64,000 bases of DNA, taken from positions 1 to 64,000 of the forward strand of contig CAJFOZ010000019.1 of assembly GCA_904397895.1 (NCBI GenBank), in the 5' to 3' direction. Source of the stretch: an uncultured Clostridia bacterium (GTDB lineage Bacteria > Bacillota > Clostridia > Oscillospirales > Acutalibacteraceae). The notes under the pieces were generated by a model. It searched no databases. It was given only the letters and a program-made list of their open reading frames with translations, and had not been told where the DNA came from. Shown here piece after piece: positions 41,821-50,217 of the stretch; position 1 is the first letter of the stretch; the number at the start of each line of letters is the position of its first letter. A program made the position numbers and the translations under genes.

Positions 41821-41849
41821 ATCATAACAGCGTTTGATAGCTTTGTCAA
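41821..41849 (-). promoter_or_regulatory. galE promoter
   Basis: Minus-strand TTGACA (41844-41849), 17-bp spacer, TATGAT (41821-41826). Confidence 0.8.
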
Positions 41850-41897
41850 ACGACTGTCCCTTAATGAAGAATAAATATAAAAAGGAAGGTGTTTTCC

Positions 41898-42680
41898 ATG
41901 GAATTCAATCAATCCATCCAACTGTTAAACGGCGTAGAAATTCCAGTATTGGGCTTTGGCACCTATAAAATGGACGACGATGGAGCAGCTCAGGCGGTCC
42001 GGGAAGCCATCCGCCTGGGCTATCGGCATATTGACACGGCCTCCTACTATAAAAATGAAAAGGGCGTGGGGCAGGGTATTGCCCAATGCGGCCTGCCGCG
42101 GGATCAAATTTTTCTCACCAGCAAGATGTGGAACGATGAACAGGGGTATGAACAGACATTGGAAGCCTTTGAGCGTTCCATCCAAAAGCTGGGCGTGGAC
42201 TATCTTGACCTCTACCTGATCCACTGGCCACAGCCCCAAAGCAACGACACTTGGCGGGCTATGGAGAAGCTCTATCGGGAGGGTAAGATCCGTGCCATCG
42301 GCGTCTCAAATTTCAGTGTGGAACAGGTAGAAGACTTGATGAAAAATAGTACGATAGCCCCTATGGTCAATCAGGTGGAATTGCATCCTTGTTTATCCCA
42401 GCCGGAGATGCGGGCCTTTTGCCGGGATAAGGGTATCGCCTTGACGGCTTGGAGCCCCTTGGACCGGGGCAAGGTGTTTGATCTTCCTATTATCCAGAGC
42501 CTTTGCCAGAAATACGGCAAAACGCCGGCGCAGATTGTGCTGCGGTGGGAGATCCAGATGGGACTTGTCACCATTCCAAAGACGGCTAATCCTGTACGCA
42601 TGCAGGAAAATGCTGCTGTCTTCGATTTTGTTTTGACCGGGCAAGAGATGAGGTCCATCCAGGCTCTGGACGAAGAATAG
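41898..42680 (+). CDS. Aldo/keto reductase
   Basis: A 260-residue NADPH-dependent (beta/alpha)8 oxidoreductase. The catalytic tetrad is visible: Asp and Tyr in DTASYYKNE (about residues 44-52), Lys in LTSKMW and His in LIHWPQP. The C-terminal cofactor loop IPKTANPVRMQEN is also present. It resembles the 2,5-diketo-gluconate/methylglyoxal reductase group. The ATG at 41898 follows AAGGAAGG by 8 nt. It is divergent from galE. Physiological substrate unknown. Confidence 0.93.
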   Translation: MEFNQSIQLLNGVEIPVLGFGTYKMDDDGAAQAVREAIRLGYRHIDTASYYKNEKGVGQGIAQCGLPRDQIFLTSKMWNDEQGYEQTLEAFERSIQKLGVDYLDLYLIHWPQPQSNDTWRAMEKLYREGKIRAIGVSNFSVEQVEDLMKNSTIAPMVNQVELHPCLSQPEMRAFCRDKGIALTAWSPLDRGKVFDLPIIQSLCQKYGKTPAQIVLRWEIQMGLVTIPKTANPVRMQENAAVFDFVLTGQEMRSIQALDEE

Positions 42681-42726
42681 GAAGAAAAAACCATCCTCAT
42701 AAAACGAAAAAATTTGACGCACCCAC

Positions 42727-42755
42727 TTGACAAAGTGGATTTGGTGTATTATCCT
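42727..42755 (+). promoter_or_regulatory. Promoter of the leuA T-box leader
   Basis: TTGACA (42727-42732), 17-bp spacer, TATCCT (42750-42755). Confidence 0.6.
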
Positions 42756-42761
42756 TGTTAG

Positions 42762-43078
42762 CAATAAAGTGAAATACGTTGAAGAGGAAGAGTAGCCTTC
42801 CCAAAGCATATAGAGAGCTGCTGGTTGGTGCAAAGCAGTTGCGGACGGAATGTGAACTGGCCTTGAAGTAGCTCGCTGAAATGTGGGATGTTCCCGCAAA
42901 AGTAGGTGGAGACGGAGCCTGACCGTTACAGCAGGAGGATATAAGGTCGATGCAGAGAAATGCAAGATAGATCCGTATCCGTTGAGTGCATGCCCTTTTG
43001 GGCGTGAATGTAGAGTGGTACCGCGTAAGATTGTAAGAGTCTTTCGTCTCTAGAAATAGAGGCGAAAGACTCTTTTGA
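42762..43078 (+). promoter_or_regulatory. T-box riboswitch, leucine specifier CTG
   Basis: Classic layout: AGAGAGCTGCTGGTTGGTGC stem I apex, specifier context GAA-CTG-GCC with CTG at 42857-42859, T-box core AGAGTGGTACCGCG (to 43025), and terminator stem AAGAGTCTTTCG...CGAAAGACTCTT with T-run (43035-43076). Uncharged tRNA-Leu(CAG) should turn on leuA. Confidence 0.93.
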
Positions 43079-43131
43079 TTGTTGCGGGAAAATAAGTGGT
43101 CCAATCCAGTAGAGGAAAGGTGAGGTTTGCG

Positions 43132-44805
43132 ATGAAAAATGTAGAAAAGTACACGAGAGGGTATTTTATGCCCCCGGTCAACGAGATGAAATGGGCGAAA
43201 AAAGATTACATTGACCATGCGCCGGTGTGGTGCAGCGTGGACCTGCGGGATGGAAATCAGTCGCTAATCGTGCCCATGAGCTTAGAGGAAAAGTTGGAGT
43301 TCTTCCAGTACCTGGTGAAGATCGGGTTCAAGGAAATCGAGGTGGGGTTCCCGGCCGCATCCGAAACCGAGTACGCCTTTACCCGTACCCTCATTGAACA
43401 GGACCTCATTCCGGACGACGTCACCATTCAGGTGTTGACCCAGTCTAGGGAACACATTATCAAAAAGACTTTTGAAGCCTTGAAGGGCGTTAAAAACGCG
43501 GTAGTGCATCTGTACAATTCCACATCGGTGGCCCAGCGGGAACAGGTCTTTAAACGTTCCAAAGAGGAGATCATCGATATCGCCGTCCAGGGGGCAAAAC
43601 TGCTCAAGCAGTACGCCGCCGAGGCCGACGGCAACCTCCGTTTTGAATATTCCCCCGAGAGCTTTACCGGTACAGAGATGGAGTTTGCGTTGGATATCTG
43701 CAACCAGGTGCTGGATGTATGGCAGCCCACCGCCGATAAGCCTGTGATTATCAATCTGCCGGCCACCGTTTCCATGTCCATGCCCCACGTGTATGCAAGC
43801 CAGGTGGAGTATATGAGCGACAACTTGAAATACCGTGAGAACGTGGTGCTGTCCCTGCATCCCCACAACGACCGCGGATGCGCCATTGCCGATTCGGAGA
43901 TGGGCTTGCTGGCCGGCGCCGACCGCATTGAGGGCACCCTCTTTGGCAATGGCGAACGCACCGGTAATGTGGACATTGTCACACTGGCCCTCAATATGTA
44001 TTCCCAAGGCGTGGATCCTAAACTGGACTTCAGCAATATCCCGGAAGTGGTGGAGGTCTATGAGCGGGTTACCAACCGCAAGGTCTATGACCGCCAGCCA
44101 TACGGCGGACAACTGGTATTTGCCGCCTTCTCAGGCTCCCATCAGGACGCTATCGCCAAGGGGATGAAATGGCGGGAAGAACACGATTGCAAGTACTGGA
44201 CCGTCCCATATCTGCCCATCGATCCCAAGGACATCGGCCGCCAGTACGACGGCGACGTCATCCGTATCAACTCCCAGTCGGGCAAGGGCGGCATCGGCTA
44301 TTTGCTGGAGCAGAAGTTTGGTTTGGATCTTCCCCCAAAGATGCGGGAGAACGTGGGATACTGCGTCAAGAGCGTATCGGACCATCAGCATAAGGAGCTC
44401 AGTCCTGACGAAGTGTACAACATCTTCCGCCAGAACTATGTCAATGTGGATGCCCCTGTTCATTTCAAGGCCAGCCATTTTCTCCCCGGCGACCAGTTCC
44501 ATGCCCAAGTGGAAGTGGTTATGGATGGCAAGACCTACGATGTTAAGGGCGAGGGCAACGGCCGGTTGGACGCCGTCAGCAGTGCCTTACAGGCCGGCCT
44601 CCATTTGGATTTTACCATTCTGACCTACAAAGAGCATGCTCTGGAAATCGGTTCCAAATCCCAGGCGGTAGCCTATGTGGGAGTGCAGTCGCCGGACGGC
44701 ACCGCTTATTGGGGCGCCGGTATCCACACCGATATTATGACGGCGTCGGTGAAGGCATTGATCAGCGCCGTCAACCAGATGATCGGGGCTGGAAAAGCAC
44801 AGTAA
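43132..44805 (+). CDS. leuA: 2-isopropylmalate synthase
   Basis: A 557-residue Claisen-condensing enzyme of the longer LeuA class (yeast/actinobacterial-like length). It forms 2-isopropylmalate from 2-oxoisovalerate and acetyl-CoA, the first committed step of leucine synthesis. Seen: SVDLRDGNQSL with metal-binding Asp (about residues 25-35), GFKEIEVGFPAAS, the HPHNDRGCAIADSE metal motif (His-x-His, about 243-245), GNGERTGNVD and a C-terminal LeuA regulatory domain (about 425-557). The Leu-T-box upstream agrees with this role. The ATG at 43132 follows GGTGAGG. No other leu genes are in the window. Confidence 0.95.
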   Translation: MKNVEKYTRGYFMPPVNEMKWAKKDYIDHAPVWCSVDLRDGNQSLIVPMSLEEKLEFFQYLVKIGFKEIEVGFPAASETEYAFTRTLIEQDLIPDDVTIQVLTQSREHIIKKTFEALKGVKNAVVHLYNSTSVAQREQVFKRSKEEIIDIAVQGAKLLKQYAAEADGNLRFEYSPESFTGTEMEFALDICNQVLDVWQPTADKPVIINLPATVSMSMPHVYASQVEYMSDNLKYRENVVLSLHPHNDRGCAIADSEMGLLAGADRIEGTLFGNGERTGNVDIVTLALNMYSQGVDPKLDFSNIPEVVEVYERVTNRKVYDRQPYGGQLVFAAFSGSHQDAIAKGMKWREEHDCKYWTVPYLPIDPKDIGRQYDGDVIRINSQSGKGGIGYLLEQKFGLDLPPKMRENVGYCVKSVSDHQHKELSPDEVYNIFRQNYVNVDAPVHFKASHFLPGDQFHAQVEVVMDGKTYDVKGEGNGRLDAVSSALQAGLHLDFTILTYKEHALEIGSKSQAVAYVGVQSPDGTAYWGAGIHTDIMTASVKALISAVNQMIGAGKAQ

Positions 44806-44895
44806 TTTGTTTGATCTATGCCAGTGAAATAGCTTATATGGTTTTCCGCTCCATGTGATTCAGGCGGCCGTTTTGACGCTGAAAGGAGGATCCCT

Positions 44896-45636
44896 ATGCA
44901 TTGGAACACGACGTTATACAAGGAAAAACACAGCTTTGTGCCGGAGTATGGCAAGGAACTTTTACAGTATGTCAACCTCGACCCCGATCAAAGCATTCTG
45001 GATGTGGGATGTGGCACAGGGATGCTGGCCCATCTAATGGCGGCCCATGGAGCCAAAGTAGTGGGCTTGGATGCGTCGGAGGATATGATTGCTTTGGCCA
45101 AGGAATCCTATCCGGATGTCACCTTTGTGGCGGGGGATGCCACACGCCTCACCTTCCGGGAGGAGTTTGACACCGTATTTTCCAATGCGGTCTTCCATTG
45201 GATCCAGCATCAAGGGGATCTGCTGGACGGTATCTGCCGTGCCCTTAAACCGGGTGGACGCCTTGTGTGCGAGCTGGGGGCCAAGGGCAATACCCAGAAC
45301 ATTCGGGATGCCTTTTCCCAAGCCGCCTCCCATGTAGGGGTGGAAATCCAAAGCCATTTCTTTTTCCCAACGGTCGATCAGTACGAAGATCTGTTGATGG
45401 AAAATGGCTTTGTACCGGAACGGGTAGTGGCCTTTGACCGTCCCACACCCTTGGCCGAACGGGAGATGGGGCTGCGTAATTGGATGATCCAATTCTTACC
45501 GGTTTCCGATATTCCAGAGCATCAACGGGAGCGGGTCTTTCAAGAGGTGGAAAATCAGTTGAGGCCCCGTCTCTGGAAAGAGGGGCGCTGGATGGCCGAT
45601 TACCGTCGCCTTCGTGTCGTGGCGCGCAAGGCATAA
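44896..45636 (+). CDS. SAM-dependent methyltransferase
   Basis: A 246-residue class I methyltransferase. Motif I is LDVGCGTGMLAHLMA (about residues 34-48), followed by an acidic VVGLDAS, GDATRLTF and the SNAVFHWIQ post-motif. The overall pattern is near trans-aconitate/UbiE-type enzymes. AAAGGAGG stands 6 nt before the ATG. It lies 90 nt after leuA without an obvious terminator between, so it may be on the same transcript. Substrate unknown. Confidence 0.87.
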   Translation: MHWNTTLYKEKHSFVPEYGKELLQYVNLDPDQSILDVGCGTGMLAHLMAAHGAKVVGLDASEDMIALAKESYPDVTFVAGDATRLTFREEFDTVFSNAVFHWIQHQGDLLDGICRALKPGGRLVCELGAKGNTQNIRDAFSQAASHVGVEIQSHFFFPTVDQYEDLLMENGFVPERVVAFDRPTPLAEREMGLRNWMIQFLPVSDIPEHQRERVFQEVENQLRPRLWKEGRWMADYRRLRVVARKA

Positions 45637-45730
45637 TTCAAAGTGTCACCACTTAACGACGTGGGATTGGCGCCCCGTCGGATGGGAACTTGTAATGCAA
45701 AGTGATCGCAAAAGAGTAGAAGGATATCAA

Positions 45731-45770
45731 AAAAGGACGTGTATGGGGTGAACCCATACACGTCCTTTTG
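45731..45770. terminator. Bidirectional terminator
   Basis: AAAAGGACGTGTATGGG/CCCATACACGTCCTTTT long perfect stem between the converging methyltransferase and GATase-like genes. Confidence 0.93.
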
Positions 45771-45781
45771 GTTTAAAACCA

Positions 45782-46537
45782 TTAGATTTCCTTTGCCAGC
45801 CAGCGGACGATGTTTCCAAACAAAGTGGGATAATGTTCCCACTCGCTAAAGGCTTTGGGACCCCAATGGGCTACACAGTCGCTGGAGAACACAACCGAAC
45901 GGCCTTTCTTATACTCCATAGAAGCCAGGAAAACATCCTCGTTGTCATCCCCAATGGTAGCGATCAAATGGGCTTCCGGTTTGAGGAGTACCTTATTGTA
46001 TCCCATAAAATAAGGCCAGGGGCTGTCAATGCCACGCAGAATGGGATGATCGGCATCAACAATGTGGGGATAGATGCCGTCCGGATGTTCCATACGGTCG
46101 TCGTAGTGCAGACACTCCACCGGCAGGATATCGGCAATGGGGGTCATGCCGTAACGTGCCTTGGCTTCGTAGCCGGAGAAGCTCATATAACCGCCGCACA
46201 TGAGGAATCCGCCGCCTTCTGCAACGTACTCCCGCACCAGCTTGAGACGGTTGGGCATGCGTTCGCCCCCAAAGTGCATCTTAGGATGGAGAAGGAAGGT
46301 ATTGCTTCCCACGTCGCTGAAGATGATGGCGTCGTATTGTTTCAGCTCTTCCAAAGTCTCAGGAAAATGCATCAAGGCATCGTCGCTTTTCATATAGTCC
46401 ACATCGAACCCGTTGGCCTGAAGGGCTTCCAGACAGGGATCACCGTTTTCTTGGCACCGTCCCAAAAACATATGATCAAAACCTTTAATGTGAACGGCCA
46501 AAAGGGCGCAAGACTCACCTACAAATAAAACTTTCAT
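45782..46537 (-). CDS. GATase1-like protein (DUF1355/PF07090 type)
   Basis: A 251-residue protein with a class I glutamine-amidotransferase-like fold. MKVLFVGES opens, AIIFSDVGSN and GGGFLMCGGYMSFSGY (a Cys in the nucleophile-elbow region) are in the middle, and SSDCVAHWGP with a WEHYPTLFGNIVRWL ending closes it. These match the uncharacterised PF07090 group sometimes linked to sugar metabolism. The ATG at 46537 has GGAGG 8 nt upstream. No catalytic activity can be assigned. Confidence 0.8.
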   Translation of the reverse strand: MKVLFVGESCALLAVHIKGFDHMFLGRCQENGDPCLEALQANGFDVDYMKSDDALMHFPETLEELKQYDAIIFSDVGSNTFLLHPKMHFGGERMPNRLKLVREYVAEGGGFLMCGGYMSFSGYEAKARYGMTPIADILPVECLHYDDRMEHPDGIYPHIVDADHPILRGIDSPWPYFMGYNKVLLKPEAHLIATIGDDNEDVFLASMEYKKGRSVVFSSDCVAHWGPKAFSEWEHYPTLFGNIVRWLAKEI

Positions 46538-46587
46538 GGTATTGCCTCCAATTCTTATGAAAGAGATAGGTTATCGAACTGCCCTTA

Positions 46588-46616
46588 TCATATCATAGGA
46601 AGGATCAAAAGACAAG
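46588..46616 (-). promoter_or_regulatory. Promoter of the GATase-like gene
   Basis: Minus-strand TTGTCT (46611-46616), 17-bp spacer, TATGAT (46588-46593). Confidence 0.65.
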
Positions 46617-46818
46617 TTGGAAAAATAGAAAACACATAAAATCAATATTAAAAAATAACAATAAAAACTGTTGGATAGATCCTGTTTTTAAAAGCTGATA
46701 AGCCGATTGTGCTGTATATTAATGTCGGTTTTACAATTGGTATGCAACATTAAGTACCATTTAGTTGTAAATTCATTGATCCTTTCTAACTTAATAAAAA
46801 AGAAAAAAGAGCAGTAGC

Positions 46819-46850
46819 TTTCACTGTTTATTCCCAAATAAACAGTGAAA
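46819..46850. repeat. Perfect 12-bp inverted repeat without T-run
   Basis: TTTCACTGTTTA and TAAACAGTGAAA with an 8-nt spacer. It lacks a poly-T tail in either direction, so it is not a standard terminator. It could be a repressor site or a relic end of a mobile element. Confidence 0.6.
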
Positions 46851-46907
46851 AAAGCAATAAAATGTAAAGTTAAAATATTATTATACTAATTGTAAAACAA
46901 ATACATC

Positions 46908-46947
46908 AAAAAGAGGGCCAAGGTGTTTTTTGCCTTGGCCCTCTTTT
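46908..46947 (-). terminator. pflBA terminator
   Basis: AAAGAGGGCCAAGG/CCTTGGCCCTCTTT stem flanked by A and T runs, about 60 nt after the pflA stop. Confidence 0.92.
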
Positions 46948-47004
46948 ATGGTGTTTTAACATAATGATAGGAGAGAAAAATACATATAAAAGCAATCGAT
47001 GCCA

Positions 47005-47733
47005 TCAGAGGGGGAGGCCGAAAGAAACAAAGATCTCTTTGGCTTCCGCGACCTGATCGGCCGTTGGGACAGGGGTATCGGTCAAACGATAGGGAATCCT
47101 CATTTGTTCCCACTTATATTCCCCCATCTTGTGGAAAGGGAGAAGTTCTACCTTTTGGATACAGGTGTAGTGGGAAAGAAATCGGGCCAAAGACTTGAGC
47201 TTTCCAGAATCCAAAGTGTAGCCCGGCACCAGGACATGGCGGATCCAAACCGGTCTACGGTTTGCCTCCCGATGGTCTAAAAGCTCCAATGTACTGGCGT
47301 TGCCCCGTCCGGTGAGCTGCTTGTGATCATCGGGATCCAGGGCCTTGATATCCAGCAACAGGAGGTCGCCTTCATCCACCGCTTCCTGGCAGCAGGATAA
47401 AGGGATGGAACCGGCGGTATCGATGGCGGTGTGGATGCCATGGCGATGGCACTGCCTTAGAAGGGCGGCTGTAAAAAGGGGCTGGGCCAACGGCTCGCCT
47501 CCCGATAAGGTAATACCGCCGGTCATAAAATTCCGGTACCGCAGCACGTCCTCCACTATTTGCCCTACCGTCACTTCCTGCCCCTCCAGAGGGCGCCAGG
47601 AATCGGGATTGTGACAGTAAAGGCACCGCATAGGACATCCCTGCAAAAACAATACATACCGGATTCCTGGTCCGTCCAAGGCCCCAAAGGTCTCTTTGGA
47701 ATGGATTCTACCGGTAATGTCCAGATCGGTCAT
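47005..47733 (-). CDS. pflA: Pyruvate formate-lyase-activating enzyme
   Basis: A 242-residue radical-SAM glycyl-radical activase. The cluster motif C-x3-C-x2-C is seen in CPMRCLYC (about residues 33-40). A TLSGGEPLAQ glycine-rich SAM motif (about 76-85) and DIKALDPDDHK follow. It installs the glycyl radical on PflB. The ATG has GGAG 8 nt upstream and lies 31 nt after pflB, so both are one operon. Confidence 0.96.
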   Translation of the reverse strand: MTDLDITGRIHSKETFGALDGPGIRYVLFLQGCPMRCLYCHNPDSWRPLEGQEVTVGQIVEDVLRYRNFMTGGITLSGGEPLAQPLFTAALLRQCHRHGIHTAIDTAGSIPLSCCQEAVDEGDLLLLDIKALDPDDHKQLTGRGNASTLELLDHREANRRPVWIRHVLVPGYTLDSGKLKSLARFLSHYTCIQKVELLPFHKMGEYKWEQMRIPYRLTDTPVPTADQVAEAKEIFVSFGLPL

Positions 47734-47764
47734 GCCAATTCTCCTTCACGCGTCAATGGTTCCT

Positions 47765-49978
47765 TTAAAAACGGGTGTGGAAGGTACGGTTGATGACGTC
47801 CAACTGCTGCTCCCGGGTCAGGCGGATGAAGTTGACGGCATAACCCGACACACGGATGGTCAGCTGTGGATATTTTTCCGGATGATCCATGGCGTCCAGC
47901 AGGACGTCCCGGTTGAGGACGTTGACGTTGATGTGATGCCCGCCCTCTTTGAAATAGCCGTCCAGCAGGCCTGTGAGATTGGCGACTTTGTCCTCCTCGT
48001 CCCGACCCAGAGCGCCGGGCACGATGGAGAAGGTGTAAGAGATGCCGTCCTCGCTGTAGTCATAGGGAAGCTTAGCCACCGACATCATAGAGGCCACACA
48101 GCCGTTTTGATCCCGGCCGTGCATCGGGTTGGCGCCGGGAGCAAAGGGTTCGCCGTGTTTGCGCCCGTCGGGGGTAGAACCGGTCTTTTTACCGTACACC
48201 ACGTTGGAGGTGATGGTCAGGATGGACATGGTGGGGATGGAACCGCGGTAGGTGGTCTGGCGGCGCAGCTTTTTCATGAACATCTTGACCACGTCCACAG
48301 CAATCTGGTCGGCGCGGGGATCGTTGTTGCCAAATTTGGGGTAATCGCCTTCGATTTCAAAGTCCACCACTAGATCGCGGTCGTCCCGGATGGGCTTCAC
48401 CTTGGCGTACCGGATGGCAGACAGGGAATCCACCACCACCGATAACCCGGCGATACCACAGGCCTCGGTGCGGATAATCTCGTCGTCGTGGAGGGCCATC
48501 TGAAGGCTTTCGTAGCAGTATTTGTCGTGCATGTAGTGGATGACGTTGAGGGTGTTGACATACAGCTTGGAGAGCCAGTCGCAAATGTGGTCAAACTTTT
48601 TCATAACATCGTCGTAATTCAATTCCTTGCCGCGCACGGCCAGCAGTTCAGGGGCTACTTGGTCGCCGGAAATCTCATCCCGGCCGCCGTTGATGGCGTA
48701 CAGCAATGCCTTGGCTAGGTTGGCCCTGGCGCCAAAGAACTGCATCTGCTTGCCCACCCGCATGGCCGATACACAGCAGGCGATGGCGTAGTCATCCCCA
48801 AACTTGCGGCGCATCAAAACGTCGCTTTCGTATTGGATGGAAGACGTTTCAATGGATAATTTGGAACAAAACCGCTTAAAGTTCTCCGGGAGATTGGGGT
48901 CCCAAAGGATGGTCATGTTGGGTTCCGGGGCAGGGCCAAGATTGACCAAGGTATGCAGGAAGCGGTAGGACATTTTGGTGACCCGGTGGCGGCCATCGGT
49001 GCCCATGCCGCCGATGGATTCGGTAACCCAAGTGGGATCGCCGGAGAACAGTTCGTCGTAAGAGGGGGTGCGCAGGAAGCGGACCATGCGCAGCTTCATG
49101 ATAAAGTGATCCACGAATTCCTGGATTTGCTCCTCGGTGTACCGTCCTTCCTCCAGGTCGCGCTGGGCGTAGATGTCCAGGAATGTGGAGGTACGGCCTA
49201 AGGACATGGCAGCGCCGTTCTGCTCCTTGACGGCGGCTAGGTAGGCAAAGTACAGCCACTGGATGGCCTCCTTGGTATCCTCAGCCGGGCGGGAGATGTC
49301 AAATCCATAGGACTGGGCCATGCGTTTGAGGGCCTCCAAAGCGCGGATCTGTTCGGAAATCTCCTCCCGGTGCTGGATGGAACGGTCGTCCATGACCTCG
49401 TAGGCGTATTCGTTCAGGGCATTTTTCTTCTGCTGGATGAGAAAATCCACGCCGTACAAAGCCACACGCCGGTAGTCTCCGATGATGCGTCCGCGGCCAT
49501 AGGCGTCGGGCAGGCCGGTGATGACTCCGGAATGACGGGCACGGCGCATTTCCTCGGTGTAAGCGTCGAATACACCGTCGTTGTGGGTCTTGCGATAGCG
49601 GAAGACCTCCTCTACCTCCGGAGGCAGGGTGCGGCCGTAGTGCTTGAGGGAGTTACGCACCATGCGGATGCCGCCAAAGGGCATAATGGCCCGCTTTAAA
49701 GGGGCGTCGGTTTGGAGGCCTACGATGGTCTCTTTTTCTTTATCGATGTAACCGGGCTGATAGGCGTCGATGCCGGAGATGGTGTGGGTATCGATATCCA
49801 ACACGCCGCCCGCTTCCCGCTCCTGCTTCATGAGAGAGGACACTTCGTCCCACAGCTGTCGGGTGCGCTGAGTGGGAGGAGCGAGAAAACTTTCGTCGCC
49901 GTCGTAGGGGGTGTAGTTCTTGGCGATAAAATTGCGGACGTCCACGGTCTGGTTCCAGATTCCGGGCTTAAAATCCAT
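47765..49978 (-). CDS. pflB: Formate C-acetyltransferase (pyruvate formate-lyase)
   Basis: A 737-residue glycyl-radical enzyme splitting pyruvate with CoA into acetyl-CoA and formate. The catalytic Cys-Cys pair is in [11 protein letters not shown] (about residues 401-402) and the radical glycine in [13 protein letters not shown] near the C-terminus (about 712). Full length for the family. It is oxygen-sensitive when activated, supporting an anaerobic host. AAAAGGAGG precedes the ATG. The promoter lies back-to-back with that of yifB. Confidence 0.97.
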   Translation of the reverse strand: MDFKPGIWNQTVDVRNFIAKNYTPYDGDESFLAPPTQRTRQLWDEVSSLMKQEREAGGVLDIDTHTISGIDAYQPGYIDKEKETIVGLQTDAPLKRAIMPFGGIRMVRNSLKHYGRTLPPEVEEVFRYRKTHNDGVFDAYTEEMRRARHSGVITGLPDAYGRGRIIGDYRRVALYGVDFLIQQKKNALNEYAYEVMDDRSIQHREEISEQIRALEALKRMAQSYGFDISRPAEDTKEAIQWLYFAYLAAVKEQNGAAMSLGRTSTFLDIYAQRDLEEGRYTEEQIQEFVDHFIMKLRMVRFLRTPSYDELFSGDPTWVTESIGGMGTDGRHRVTKMSYRFLHTLVNLGPAPEPNMTILWDPNLPENFKRFCSKLSIETSSIQYESDVLMRRKFGDDYAIACCVSAMRVGKQMQFFGARANLAKALLYAINGGRDEISGDQVAPELLAVRGKELNYDDVMKKFDHICDWLSKLYVNTLNVIHYMHDKYCYESLQMALHDDEIIRTEACGIAGLSVVVDSLSAIRYAKVKPIRDDRDLVVDFEIEGDYPKFGNNDPRADQIAVDVVKMFMKKLRRQTTYRGSIPTMSILTITSNVVYGKKTGSTPDGRKHGEPFAPGANPMHGRDQNGCVASMMSVAKLPYDYSEDGISYTFSIVPGALGRDEEDKVANLTGLLDGYFKEGGHHINVNVLNRDVLLDAMDHPEKYPQLTIRVSGYAVNFIRLTREQQLDVINRTFHTRF

Positions 49979-50023
49979 ACAAAAACCTCCTTTTACTTGG
50001 GGATAACCTTTCCAATGTCTTTA

Positions 50024-50052
50024 ATTATACTAAAATACTAGGAATTTGTCCA
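50024..50052 (-). promoter_or_regulatory. pflBA promoter
   Basis: Minus-strand TGGACA (50047-50052), 17-bp spacer, TATAAT (50024-50029). Confidence 0.75.
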
Positions 50053-50124
50053 GGAGGAGAACTGTAGAATATGGCGAGCATTTTGCTTTGTTTTTTAGAG
50101 AAAGGCGCAGATTGTCAGAAAAGG

Positions 50125-50162
50125 TTGCGATGGTTGGAACAAGCGTTGTATAATAGTATAAT
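50125..50162 (+). promoter_or_regulatory. Overlapping promoters of yifB
   Basis: Two candidate sets: TTGCGA (50125) -18 bp- TATAAT (50149-50154), and TTGGAA (50134) -17 bp- TATAAT (50157-50162). Start sites would be 8 nt apart. Confidence 0.65.
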
Positions 50163-50217
50163 TGATGAAATAAAAAGGTTATGTAACGGGAACACCAAGG
50201 ACAAAAGGAGGATGCCC

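Larger units (their letters stand above)
46538..46907. other. AT-rich intergenic stretch without a gene
   Basis: About 370 bp between the GATase-like promoter region and the pflA terminator. I see no open frame with a ribosome site. It holds one perfect palindrome (46819-46850) and otherwise low-complexity A/T-rich sequence. Confidence 0.6.

Noticed and set aside
42762..43078. Protein-coding reading of the leuA leader
   Set aside because: The sequence matches T-box stem I, specifier, T-box core and terminator in order; the open frames there are incidental.
47696..48373. 225-codon plus-strand frame opposite pflB/pflA, and similar frames opposite leuA, galE and the fucosidase
   Set aside because: All follow codon periodicity of the true gene and lack start signals.
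50071..50217. N-terminal extension of yifB
   Set aside because: It runs across two SigA-type promoter sets; the family start MFARLPSVG has a perfect ribosome site.
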